Numbered from the stretch's first letter, positions 15,001-30,000 are shown. The stretch: DNA of 64,000 nt from Tubiluchus corallicola (GCA_030141605.1 JAQGDQ010000024.1:1071501-1135500), one strand, 5' to 3'. Made by a program: numbers and translations. The notes: generated by a model not told the origin, from the sequence alone.

Positions 15001-18000
15001 CTACTGTGAATATATCAAGCTTGAACTGCGACAATTTAGGCTATTAGTAAGCAAAACATATTTTTGTTCAGGATTTTATCAAGTTTCGGTATAAATTTTT
15101 GTACGTTTGCTTATTTAAAATTACAATTAGAAATTACAACATTAAAATTACACAGTTTTTATGTTCGTTTCGTTTTATAAAGTATTAAAACAATGTGTAA
15201 AAATTATCTGGAGCAGCACCCCCACTAAGTTTAACCACGAGCTGCCACTGGATAGCAAGTGTTATTTCTAACAATACATACACCCAGAAGATGTTCTGAC
15301 ACGCAAGGGCGGTAAAGTCGGTGCAGACAACAAAGTAAAGGCATTTTTAGTTAAAGTCACAGAAATTGTGACTTCATACATCGTATTTGCATGGAGATTG
15401 GTAAAGTTGTAAGTACAGCAGACATCTACGGCAGACATATTCTGCCATACATTGTTGCTACCTTTAACCCTATAAAATAAAAATTAAACAACATAAAAAA
15501 CATGTAATAGCCATTTACTGTAAAGCGCTGTTAATGTTAATGAACAAAAAGTTGCAACAAAGCCAATGTATTAATCAACAAAGTGCATTTTTCCCTTTTA
15601 AATTCACAGCGATTTTGTGATTAAAGCAAAACTTAAGGAAAACTTACATACATGTGCAAAAATCTGCAAAACAAGCAAAAGGCTCAGACACAAGTGATTA
15701 ACAAAAGTAATTCAAAGGAAAGGTTAGACAACAATGTTTTACCTGTACATTGGTACGTAAGATACATTTATAAGACCTGTGTTCAATGGCGGGTCCCACA
15801 AGATTGCAAAACTGCTACTCCTTAAGCTTTTGGGGTCCAGTTCCATGTTACGAACAAACGCTGCAGCTGAAAATTTGAAATAAAAAAGCATGACGTATTG
15901 TAACTTATGTAATGCTAACTACACAATGTTATATGACTACACAATGTCTATTATTTATTGATCAGGTGATTAGTTGAGCTAAGTGTTTAGAACTCGAGCA
16001 CAAGTTTGAATTGAAAAGTAAGCAGATCACTAAACGAGTTCAGAAAAAATGTGTACTCTTACTGAACCATTTTTCCACATGGGAATACAAAGATCTACTA
16101 CCAGTGCCCCATTCGATCCTACCCTTGTGGTCCAGTGTGCCTAACATTTCATAACATATTCCAAGACTAACTATAACGATACAACTAGATTATTGTTACA
16201 CAAAAAAACAACAAAACTCAAACGTATTACATATTTGCTGAGCATCATAAGCACAAGTATAAAGTGATTAAACTAAAAAAATTCGACGAAAAATTACCAT
16301 GACTGCACTCATCCTGCTGTTCATCACTGCCATCAGCGCAGTTTGTGTGATTATCACACCAATACCTAAATTCCAAACATTCAGATTGATCATGGCAAGG
16401 CTTTTCTCCTAGAGGGCACATCTTAGGTGGATTTGGTGTCGTCGTGTTCATATTGGCTGTTAAAAAATAAAAATGTTGACAATATAGTTTGAATTGACAA
16501 TTTTTGCTTAACTGCCGTATAACAAGATTTTTTGTAATGTTTCTTTCACAGTAACAGTAGGTTACCAATGCAAATAAATTATCTCTTTGTCAAAATTCAG
16601 GATTAGAAACATTGCAAGAGCTTTATTTTTGATGCATTTCAAAATTTCACATTGTTTCTATGTATTTTATACTTTCAAGTAAAAGTCCGTGAATTTATCT
16701 TAGTAAAACATAATTACTGCCACAGTACAATCCTACAGCCCGCACTATGCAACATGTATGTCTAATGAACAGTTTCAAAGTTTTAATATGAAAAATAGTA
16801 CTTATTATCTTTCCCGTAATTGTGGTCCTTGATCCCATATGTTGCTAACAAGGAGCAATTTTTACGTTACACCTCCAAAGCTTATTACTGAAAAGCTATG
16901 CAAGAATAAAACACTGTAATTGTGGCTGTAGAATTTTATCTTATACTTACAACAGAACATTTCATCACTGCCATCAATGCAGTTTTTATGCCTATCACAC
17001 AACATAGACAGTGACAGACATCCAGCACTAAATAAGCATGGAAACTCATCACCAGTTTCAAAGTTTTTACATGAAAAATAGTACTTATTATCTTTCCCGT
17101 AATTGTGGTCCTTGATCCCATATGTTGCTAACAAGGAGCAATTTTTACGTTACATCTCCAAAGCTTATTACTGAAAAGCTATGCAAGAATAAAACACTGT
17201 AATTTTGGCTGTAGAATTTTATCTTATACTTACAACAGAACATTTCATCACTGCCATCAATGCAGTTTTTATGCCCATCACACAACATAGACAGTGACAG
17301 ACATCCAGCACTAAATAAGCATGGAAACTCATCACCATGACACTGGCCGCCCTCTAGAATCATTACAAAAACATTAGAAGTAGATCTCAGTAATTACAGT
17401 AATGTACAAATTGAAATGCACTTAAAACACTAGTAAAAATAGCTTGCTTTACGTTAAAGAAAGACAGGAGGATTTTTCATACCCCATTTTCAAGTCCGAT
17501 AAAAAGTATACATTTTATCACATTAATACTGCAAAAGCGTTTCCGATAATAGATTAAGATCTTAATTAACGGCAGGTGAGCCCAACTATTGCGCCCTACA
17601 GTGCCTGTTTTCTTGTGCAATGCGTTTCCGAAATGCAGTGCCCATCTAACCAGCGAATGGTGAAATGCACGTAACAGCGAATAACGAATGGCGCTAATGC
17701 GAAATTGTGAGGTAATAATTCATTCATGCAAGTCATTTTTGAAAAAATAGTGTATTTCATTTCAATATTTTAGATAATACATTGTTTTGACGTACAGGTT
17801 AAGATTGGGTCCGATTTTGCTTTAAGTATCTTTAACGGCTAATTCCGACTGAATGTACAAGCATACAAACAACAACAACATTTTCATGATATAATATATG
17901 TGTATTACTAAAACATTACAAATAACTTAAACTGTAAATTGAGAATTACAAACTAACAAATTAGAGCAGAATACCCGGACAATCTTTTTCATCTTCTCCA

Positions 18001-21000
18001 TTCTGGCAGTCTTCTTCGCCATCACACACAAATGCACCCAGAATGCACTGAGGTGAACTGCCCAGCTGGCATTGAAAATTCATTGGGCTGCATGTACCTG
18101 ACGTGGTCGGTTTAGATGTTGTCTACAAGCGAAACAAGGTTTTGTTCTGGTAAAAACCACTAAAGCAGTTCTAATGCTTGAGCAGTTCTAAGAAACTTTA
18201 AATAATTATTTTATCACCCATATTTTTAAAGATTTCGTACATAATACTCCATCACATTATTATTACACTTAAAGTTTTGGCAAAAGTCACAAAGTGTCGC
18301 TCTAGCATTATGTAATTTACGTAAAACAGCAGCCCAAAGAAATTTATTTAGAGTTGTGAGTACAAATGATTTGAAACTTACAACTTAGGGTGTGTGCTGC
18401 CCCCTAAACCATGTTTTTAACGGTATTTACAAATTATTTCTATAAATTGTAAATGCAAAACTAATTGTATGACTATACCACATGTGCAGACCTAGCTATA
18501 TAGAGTTTTACCATATGTGAAACACCATACAGCTAGGGATAGTATAGATTGACACTTTATTATGCATACTATTACTATACACTTACTATACTATTTATTA
18601 TACACTTACCATTTGTGAGGTAGAACATCTGATGTACTCTTCATCACTAGAATCAGGACAGTCAGACACATCATTGCACACATACTGTTGATGAATGCAC
18701 GTCCCATCTCTGCATTGGAACATGTCTGGAGCACATGTTGCCCCACCCGAGGGCCACTCGGTCGAGGAAGAGCCACACTCTTGTTCATCCGAGTTGTCTC
18801 CGCAGTCATCCACACCATCACACTTCCAGAAAAATGGAATACAATGGCCAGACTTCAAGCAACGAAACTCCCGATGTGAACAACTGGTAGAAGCCACTGT
18901 CGATGAGGTTGTTGGAACAGTAGCAGTGCAGTTGGCCTCGTCACTGTTGTCATGACAATCATCTTCTCCATCGCACACCCAGGAACTGTAGATGCAACGC
19001 TTATTATTGCACTGAAACTGAAAGTCTCGACAAACAATTTGACTGCAGTTGGCTTCGTCACTAAAATCTCCGCAGTCGTTGTCACCATCACATCTCCACG
19101 AAAATGGGATACAGCGACCTACATCACAGCAACACGTGAATAATTCACACATCAACAGTATCAACAACATGTTAACTATGCAAACTCTTATTAACTCTTA
19201 CTCTCACACATGCTACCATCAACACAAAAATAAAAATTCTAACAAATCTTATCTAAAAAATTACCCGTGTTATTCGAGCATTGAAACTGATTGGCTGAAC
19301 ACTGTTCGGGTGGTCCTTCTGTAGTCGACTGTTCCACTGTGCAACCTTTCTCATCAGACCCATCCGGACAATCCTCATCAAAATCACAATACCAAGAAAT
19401 TGTTATACACCTGTAACAATGCACATCAAATTCTATTAAGGGTGAATTCTTTTTAATGATTTTCCCCGATAATAAATGAAAAAATTTCATGTAAAAATTT
19501 AACATTTTGCACAAACGCTAATAGTAATGAACGTAACAATACTAAAATACACCATCAATCATATCTGCAGATTAATGCATTGCTATCAAACCTCTTAAAA
19601 CACTGTTTACCTTGTCTGTTATTTTTCAAAGTAGAAAAACCATTTTTGCATGCAAGGAATACAAAAAAATGCCAGCAGGGATTCGAAAAGGAAGTCAAAA
19701 AAATAGTTCTGGAAGCTTTGTTCCAAGAATTCAGCACTGGCCAAAATAACGAATCTTGTCTCATTTTGATGAGTCTTGCATTAAATAATTTATGCAAAGC
19801 ATTGGGTTGCTCGCACACCCGTAATGGAAATAAAGGCAAATACAAAAACAAAAGTTATAATAATAATTAATAGTGGCATATTCTATCTTTGCATCAAATT
19901 TCAGTTTCCAAAGCTGCTCTACAAGCCAACCTATGACCCTTTTTCAAAAAACAAAATCCAAAGTCAAAAACAAAAAAGAGATAAACAATTTACAAAAACA
20001 AGAATGACAATAACATCATAAGGAAACAGATCTCTTTGTAGGTCACTTTACGTGTGAGTAACCAAAAATAATTTTAATACTATTGCATACGCAAAAAATA
20101 ATAATACCTTCTACTTGTAACGCATCTAAATTCAGTTGCATTGTGGCATTCATTGGTCGAACAATCCAGTTCATCGCTCATGTCATCGCAGTCGTAATCT
20201 CCGTCACATCTCCATGTTCTCAACAAACACTGACCAGAATCTTCGCATTGAAACTCTGTCAGTGGATCACACTGCCTAGCAGGTTCACACTTGCCATTTG
20301 ATTCCACCTATATAAAGTTTTTCCAAGTTACAACGACTCAAACAATGTCAAATTTCTTAGTTTCTTCTTTTGTCGTCATCACAACTGATGCTTCATCCAA
20401 GCAAAATAATTCCTACAACTATCAAACTAACCGCCATGCACGCAGACAACCAAACAGTACCCGAAAACTCTACAAATATATTCTTCAGGTAAAAAAACAT
20501 TTTAAAGTTCCACATTCAATGCAAAAATTATTTGTCAAAAAGTGCAATGAAAAGCAAAAAGTAGAGCTCGCAAACAGTTCGCATAAAAAACTCTAACACT
20601 TCAAACAATTTTCATGAAAAAAACTCAGCTCACTCTAGATACTAATGGAACAGAAAAAAGTAAAAACCAGTTTGTAATATATATCTATATCAAACTATCA
20701 ATCTATATCAGACGTTCACTATGATGCTTAGAGCTTATTGCAGCGTAAAAATTAAATCAGCTCTACCTAAAATAAATGCCAAGTAAAAGTTTCGGCACTT
20801 TTTCGAAGATTTTTTTCACACTGCAGACAAAGAAAAACTACTGTCAATAAAGACCTACAATTTAAACTCAAAATGTAAACAAATTTATGTGAGTAAAGTA
20901 TCCAAATAAAGTGTTTTCAAATTATTGTGCATGTACTTTCCTAATGAATTCATAGAAACAAAAACGAATACAGTGCCTGCTACAGCAAGCCCTCACTTAT

Positions 21001-24000
21001 GACACTTGTGCATTCCAACAAAAGGCAATGTTAAGCAAATCATGGATAAAGGAAGCAGTGACTTCTATCTATAGAAAATGTCAAAACTGTGAGATGCGAA
21101 CCATGGACAAAAATCAATAATTCTTAGTTTATATAAATTAAACATTTTATGGGTTGTATGCATGTTTCTCACTGATTAATTCCTTTCCATTTACATTGAA
21201 GTCATTTACCTTTTATTTACACCTAGCAGTTTCTTTTTCAAGCCGTGCCTCAGCAACAAAGCTATTCAACTGTTCTACTACGACTAACACCCAATGCTGG
21301 TGAACAGTGAATAACTTTCAAGCAAAGGTTAGTTGTTCGCCTTGGATACTACATAAGGAAAACTAAGCCTGGACAGCCAGGCATGGTACAATTTTTTCTT
21401 GACACTGGTTGTTATAGCATTCCTTTGTACAAAGTTCGCAAATGCAATTTATAGAAAAAGTCTGGTATTTAGCAGATTGCTGGGAATAAATGTGGTTTTG
21501 TTACTAGTAGCTTTTCTAGATCAGAACAGTGCAACAAGTAGTGTTTAAGTGCTTCAAGGCTAGATAAAAAATTTGTAGTTACAATGTTTTGGCTCGTTGT
21601 TAAACTTGCATCGTCAAGTGAGAAAAAGGTGTCAAATGTTCGTGTCATTAATACGAAATGTTGCTAAATGGGGAGTTGTTAAGTGAGGATCTACTGTATT
21701 ATAAAACAATGTGTGAGGACGTACTGTATTATAAAAAAAATGTGTAGTAGAGATGTGCCTTTGGATATCAATTGCTATAATTCAGAAATTATCATTATAA
21801 CTATTACCTGTCCAACAGCACACCTGCACTTCTTATCTTCGCCAAGAGTCATGTTACTTGGACACATACACGTGTGCTTGTTGTCTGGCAAACCCACGCA
21901 TAAGTGCGAGCACAAATCTGTTTTGCGACTACATGCATTCTCACCTAGAAAAAGTACAAACAGTTTTGTTACAGTGACTGAAAAACCTAAAAGTTGGTGA
22001 ATAAATTTACAAAAAGTCTGCTTAATCAGGGCGATGCACTCCAGCAAAGCGCAGTGTGAGTTGACATTCGTTAAAGCCATACAACTCAAAACAATGTAAA
22101 TAAATGAAGAACGGCATCCGACTGAAAAATCAACAAGTTTGGCCAATAAAAAGCAAACTTTGTCATGATATTTATTTACATGTGGTTTTGATTCAACATA
22201 AAAAGTAAGTTTTTATTGCAAAGTCAGACAGCTATCACAACAATCTGAAAGAGAAATTTTGAAGTCAGTTTTGGCAGCAAAACATTAAAATGTCATAATA
22301 TAATTTCAAAGTATATTTTCCAATTTAGGCTTTAACAGATTTTTTTCTGCATAATACTCGCACATTATGTCGTGCTGTCTTTACAATTACGTAAATGCCA
22401 ATGAAGTAACTGAAATGTCTATTGAGCTACTACCTACACATGGATGACAAAATAAGGCAGCGTTTATCTTTTAGGTGATAAATGTGCAGAAATACATGTA
22501 AGTAATTCAGCATCTGGCAGCTTGTCACAAACAAAAGCAAATGTAACAGCAAGTTTACATACACAGGTGTTTTTTTAGAAAAAATACAAGTTAGAAATAT
22601 AAGTAAAGTCAACAATACACTGTTAAAATAAAACAGTCGTAAGATAAAAGAAAAATGGCAAAATTTCTCTTATCATTGAACAAGGTATTGCCCAGCAAAG
22701 ACTAACTACGTAAAATGGTTTCTGAAAAAAACGTTGGAAGCACACAAGTATTATGAGAACTAGTCAGTTGGGTTCAATGAAAGATAGAAATGACTTGCCT
22801 TGTCTGGTATTGTTATCAAACACTTTCATGTCCATTGGACTGCGTATATTTCTTCTAAGGTAACTGACGTCATGAATATCTTTGTTTGCTACAAAGATGG
22901 CTTCCCTGTTCCAGTCATTCCAGTACAGCTTATTCTAAAAATATGACCAGATTATAACACACCCAAGTCAATATTTGATTAAAGATTTAGTTAAAAAATT
23001 GCATCGTATCTAGTGAAATAAATTTCAATTCTTCCTCAAACTAGACATATCATACAGTACGATCATTTTATTTTCAACTAAGATTCACCTTGTGAAGAGC
23101 AATAGCAAATGGATGTGGCGTTTGCTTTCCATGTATGAGTCTTTTAACTCCACTTCCATCCGCGTTACAAGTCAGAATGCTGTCATCATAGGCATCAGTC
23201 CAGTACAACTTTTGTGCAACATAATCAATGGCAAGACCATTTGGCCAGTGTATACCATTACCTTTAACGACAAGACCCACATTTGTACCATCAAGCCAGG
23301 CTTTCATGATGCGCGGACTTTCAGAACTCCAGTCAGTCCAGTACATCCACCTAATGAAATCCACATTTTATTTACTGTCGCGTGTTACAGCAAAATTGAC
23401 CAGCCCATATTAAGAAACCACAACCAGTTCAAAACTAAAATGTTTGAACATAATTTCTGATTAAAGTGATTCTTTTATTACTGCAGTTTATTTAAAACAT
23501 TATACTATCGCTTAATATCCAAGATATGATAACAATATTAACATCAAGAAAGTAACACCATACCCATTTAGTGGATCAAGTACTAATGCTCTAGGCTGGT
23601 CAACATTTGAACTATTGATAACCAAAGCTCGATATCTTTCTTCTGCTATGCCTCGTACTGACACTACCCAAATGCCCTTGTCACGTGAACCCGATTCAAC
23701 CCAGTACAGATTTTTGCTCAACCAATCAAATGCCAGAGCCTCCATAACATCAACAGATGCAGAAACAACCGTTTCTTGTGAGTGATTGCCATCCATGCAC
23801 AACCTCTGTAATGAATGCTCAGTTATACCCAAATTTATATTATATTTAATGAAAATTGAAAAAAGTAGTGAAATGATCATAATTCAAAATCTTTCAGCAA
23901 AATCCCCCATGTTCACTTAATTTACAACATCTTTCATCAGAATTAACTAGCAGAAGAAATATATTCACCAGAATTTTGTTAAGTCGGATATCGGTCCAAT

Positions 24001-27000
24001 AAACACAGTTAGTAATGAAGTCATATTCTACAGCGACTGCATCCTCCAGACCAAGAAGAGGCAAGGCAAACGTGGAGTTATCCAGTAAATTAATGCGTAC
24101 AATAGCCGAGCGATTGACGTACAACATAAACTCCTTGACAGCTAAAAATAATTGAATAAAAATAAACTTAACAGACACATATACATTGAGCATGATCATT
24201 AATTCAATGAAACTAACACAGTTTTTGCTGCAAAAAACAGTTGCAATTTAGCTCATAAGTTACACCAGCATTAAGTGACTATATCTCTCCCCCTTTCATC
24301 TTTTGAAGACTTGTACCCTATGATACGGGCAACATTCTAAGATAAGGTTTAAAACTGCACTGTAGACAATTTTTAAGTCAAGGAAAAGAAATGTGATCAT
24401 AAACAGAGAAATATCTGCAAACGCCTGCATGCCAAAATCTACACTGTAAGTAACCATGGGCAACATTTGCTTGAAAACTACTTCAAAATAATTTTCCTTT
24501 TCAAGAAATAGCTAGTTTTTCCTACCTTTTATTTCACAGGGCACTTTGTTTGGACTGTATAATTCTTCATCACCACCTTGGCAAGTATCGCCTGCTACTT
24601 TTCGGTAGCTGAAACAACAGATGAAAAATTTTAGCCAACTTTTTCAACCACATGTTATTGCATGTGGCATAGATGCATGCAGAACTGTTGTACTTTACAG
24701 GAAAATTTTATAAAACAATACCAGACCATAGTAATTTAAAAATTAACATTAATATTATTACGGTTATTAGCTTCGTTCATTAGATAACAGGTATTTTACA
24801 TAACTGCATTAATTGTACAGAATCATCATCATTCATTTGGGCAAGGCTGACAAGACCGAGTCTTCAATAACTAGAGAGTGTTCAGTATAATTATCAGAGC
24901 AACCTTATTAGCATATTTATCAGCTGGTTTCTGACCCTAATTGTTGTGAAAGGACCGCTAAACGGCTGTCGTTACTAAGAACGCCAAGAAAATGAGTTTA
25001 GTTTACATTTTTTTAAATTTACACAAACAAAACTAAACTGAATGTTTTAGTGAGAAACAACTGTATTATTAAGAAATTAAAATTTTAATACAAGCCATAA
25101 TTAAAGTTTGATAATACCAACAATAAAATTCTACTTACATAATTACATAATTATAAAACAGCATACAAAGACATTGCAATATCCATTACATAAACCAGTG
25201 AAGTATCATTTACAAGAATAAAGTTAACATTTAAAATGAGCATTTTTCACTACAAGTCCATATTTTGCTACTTTATGGAAAAAGAGACTTGAGAAGGCCT
25301 CTGAAGCAGAACTGTCACTGGCAAAAGCCTATGAATTGTTTTAATCTTGCATAAACTTTGTACATTCTAGGGCATTCAACGAGCCACTCAAAGCTTCACT
25401 GTATGGCTTCAGATCACTTGGGTCATTGCTCTAAAATTTCAGATGAATGTTTAAATCTGTTTTCAGGAAGCAGTTCATTACGAACCATTATGAACAGAGC
25501 TAGATTACCCTATAGCCTGGTATAGGCTGCAGCCTAGGGCTCCTCAAGCTTGTGGCGCCCACACTTTACTGGCCTTAAAAAAGGAGGCCCGTCTGAAAAT
25601 CCGTTTTAAAGTGGCTCCTCATTTGAGATAAAGGATCTCTGTTTGATGCCTTTTATTTGAGACAAAGGGTCCTTGTTTGAGGGCTTTTACTTGAGATAAG
25701 GGCCCCTCCTTGAAGGCCTTTATTTGAAAACTGGGGCCCCAGCTACGAAAATGTCGTTAAAATATATGAAAAGTAAAAATATTTAAGACAAGTGTGAGTA
25801 AATTAGAAAGAGGCTCTGTTTGAAGGAGCCCCATAATTTAATTAGCCTAGGGGCCCCAAAAGGACATAATCTGGCCCTGATTATGATCCCTCATTAATTG
25901 CTTTGGTTCACGGATAGACAATAACTTAGATTTTCAGGTAAAGTTTTTGAATAGGTTCTACTTTAAAAACAAAACTAGCACTAGTATGACCACATTAAAG
26001 TTGTACATAAAAAAAACTAAATTTCCTGCCACCTAAGTTTCATGTGAAAATCCTTTTTCATAGACTCCACCACCCTCCCTTGTTACTAATGTTGTTCTCC
26101 CCTATAAGGCATAATTTTATGATATAAAAAAGAAGGCAATATTACATTTACGATCTTTTTATATGCCGAGCTTATAATCAATAAATTTACTTGACCTATT
26201 TAACAGTACTGCATTAACTACATAGATTTATACAACGTTAGTTAATTTGTCAAAGTTAGTTATAAAAATTAGCTATCACATGTCATAAATACTGAAATAT
26301 CAAATAACTAGGGGTGAGCATCGAACATTCGATTTGAAACTGAAATTATAGAATAATTCAGCATTTCAACTGCATGTTCTCTTTGTCATTAAAACGTTTG
26401 AAACATCATGCAATCTGCACAGTTTAACTGCAATTTCTGCAAACAATTTTAAAACAAGCTATTAGTGCTTTTACTCCCGAACAAAATCAGATAGTATGCA
26501 TGATCTTTGTGAGACCACTTTTTAGTAGTAATTCAAAAATTTATTGGAAAATCTTTAAAAATGAATTTGAATCGGATTGGAAAATGCTGAAATTCAGGTT
26601 GATTTGAATTCGACAATCACAAATTCGATTCGGCTCAAATTTGCTTTCTGGTAGAGAATGCTCATCCCTACAAATAGCTGCTTACCCTTTGGACACAGTC
26701 ATGATCACACCTTCTCGACACATTTGATCATAATAGTCAAATGGAGAATAATAGGCAGGAACACAAGCGCCAGCCGAGTTCTTCTTATAAGCCACATCAC
26801 TGTAACAATGGGAAAAGCACCTAAGTGTGCATCTAATCTACTTCAGAAGTAACGTTATCATAACTTTCTTACCCACGGCTCATAATTTTCACCACACCTT
26901 CGGGGCAAATAGGGTGTCCCTGGAAAAAGTCAGCACTTTCTTCCCCAAAAATACTGCAATCATCTTGATAGCCGGGCGGTCGTGTTTCGCTGTCGCTACA

Positions 27001-30000
27001 CATGCAGAGAAAAAACAACATCATGCAAGCAACAAGCTAACCACACAGCAAGCAGTGAAACATAAACACAGATTATTCAAAATACACGATGATAAGGACC
27101 ATCATTTTTCGTTTACATTCTTTTATAAATTTTTCTTGGAGATTTGTGAATTTTTTATTTCAATCAATTAAAAATGGCAAACTGAGTGAAGAACTCAAGT
27201 AAAAAATGCAAAGTTTATATCAGCAATCATTATTTCAATATAAATTAGAAGTGTGTAAATCATAAATTGTGTCTTTAGAAATCAAAATCAAAACAATATC
27301 TAAAAAAAGTATAACTAAAATACAATTAGGACAAAATTTTGAAATATGGCTGTAAATAAACTGCAAATGTACATGTACATCTAGGCACATAATATTCAGC
27401 CAGTATTAGTAAAAACCGAAGATGATGGTACTTACAGATAGTTCAAATAAAGTAAACAACCGTTTACAAGCTTATTAGAGGATACACAAAGAAGAGGTGA
27501 CAGCTCAAGTTTAATGTTCAAAGCATGCAAATAAAAACACACGATACCACAGGGTAATCAGGAGACGCAAACCGAGTGACCAGACATTAAACACATAAGA
27601 AATCAACAGCACTCTGTTATTTGAAACAAATGTTGTAAAAAACACACTGACGTGGTAATAAGCATACATAATCATGCTAAGCTTCTGTTAGTGAGCACAG
27701 CACACAAGCCATAAAAGACCGCTATTCCTGAATAGGTTTATGCACCTTTAACTGCTTAAGCAAAATTACTAAGCAAAATCACATAAACAAATAAATAAAT
27801 GGCCATAGAGGTGATTTAAAAGAATTTAATTAGACAAAGGCTCTCACAACCAGAGCTGAAATATTATTTTTTAAACTTTTAACACTGTTTATTTTATTTG
27901 TGCTAACTTAAGGGACGAAAATACAACAAATATTAAAATTCACGTGAACTTTTATAATATTACTTAGGTTATCAAATAAGAATCAAGAACTCGTAGAGTT
28001 CATGCAGAGATATTTTGTAACTTACCACTCAAAGTCTTCTCTTGTACAGGTACAGTTCAATGTTGTGATAGCGCGATCGTAATCTCGACCATTGTAGCAA
28101 CGAGCATATGTTAGTCTTCGCTCATAAGTTGTGTTCCTTCCCAATAAACAGTGTGACCCAGGATGATCGTAGCCCGGAGACCAAAGTTTATAATCATCAT
28201 CTGTACAATCCTCACCTAAATAAGAACACAACAAATTTATACATACAACTACTAGCTAAGAAGCATCAACGTACATAAGTGTAAGATCACCTTACTTAGA
28301 TAATAAATAAGTGTAATAACAAAACTAAAAGCAAAAAAATGTTTGTCATTACCTAACACTTTACGCATGTCGGCTTTAATCAAGACCCATTTGTGAGCTC
28401 CAACTTTGGATCCAAACAATGTAAAGACTGTGGTTTTCTCACCCGGTTCAGTAAGAATACCATAGATATGTAGAGGTTCATCAGTTGTAATATTGGCGGG
28501 GAGCCAGGTGCGTCCTTCGGTATAAGAATACCTGTCAAAAACATATAGGTGCTAAACACATTTGAATTTTACAAAATACAAGTGCACATTTCATAAGTCG
28601 AAGAAGATAGCAGTATTAACAATAATGACTGCAACATGGAAAACTCTACGTGTTTTTCATCTGCCATACCATATGCAGACAAATACACTTAAAGGAGTTA
28701 ATTAAAAATGCAGGCGATTGTTAAATTAATTAAAACAAATCATTATCTACAAACAAAGCATACACAAAGGGTTATTCTTCTATTACAAATAAATAATAAA
28801 TTAAGTCTACGATTGACAAATAAAGTCTACTATTAACGTAAAAGTAGCTAAACATTTGCTATATTAATGTATTTAATCATATTTATGTGATTAATGATAT
28901 TTATTAATTGTATTTCAAAAATTGCATAACACTTTTGCCAATGTATTTACTGCACGCCATATTTTTGAAAAAAGGCAAGCTTAATGTGGCAAAAGCTACA
29001 AATAAATAGACACTCCTACTGATGAAACCCATCAGTTTAGGTATTTATCAGCAACAACACTTATTGTTTTATAAAAACTGACATGATAATATGATATAAT
29101 AACAGAATATATTAAAACATACTTAAATTGTGACGTCTTTCCAAATTGCTTAGCAGCAACGATAATGCCACCATGATCCCCAAATGCATAGAAATGATGT
29201 CCTTTTAGTACCTATGAAGAATAACGGCATGTTTCATTGTATCAACAAATATTACTTGGAGCTTATCAACAAAAAGAATTCCTTGTTTAACCAGGAGGTT
29301 TTAATGAGCACAACATGAGCTTGCGACCGACTCACGACGCTTCGTGCTTATCAGTGATATTCATATTAAATGGTATTTGATAATGATACCAGGCAGGCTT
29401 AACAAAATCTCTAATATCTGTGAAGGTATTTTGTTAAATATGCCTGTAATGCAAGCCTATTAATTAATCACGTACGACAAATCAATACCAAGTATTATGA
29501 AACTGAACTTTACTGGTAATGCTGCATACTGAACCATTCTTTTACGACCGGAAAACTTGATAGAAGAAAATCTTAAAATAAAGCATGTCTTTTCTGCTGA
29601 TCTATATCACTACTTCAAGATTGATATACTAACCTCGTGCCACATTGTACCACCCGTAGTAGATACAAAAATGTCTGATTCACGCTTCAAAGATGCACCA
29701 ACAGCACCAGTAGCTATAATAAGTCCAGGAGCAGACTCTTTCGACAGTATTGTAGCCGGTCCTTGCATCTGGTAAATTTGCGAGAACTTCTGTGTCAAGT
29801 GAAGAGAACAGTTTTTGCTCTGTAAAAAAACTAGCAATGTAATATGATGCCATAACAGCAATTATCCGTAAGTAACAACCAAACACAAAACAAGGTCAAA
29901 CATAATGATGAAGTTAATTATAACTTGGAATAGATTAATGTTTCACGTCCAAATTTGAACATTACTTGTAAAACCAAATGCTCGTGCTTGATGCTGCATA

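Noticed and set aside
18688-19324. Overlapping plus-strand and alternative-frame ORFs over the LDLa cluster
   Set aside because: They are shadows of the conserved Cys-rich minus-strand exon and have no domain of their own.
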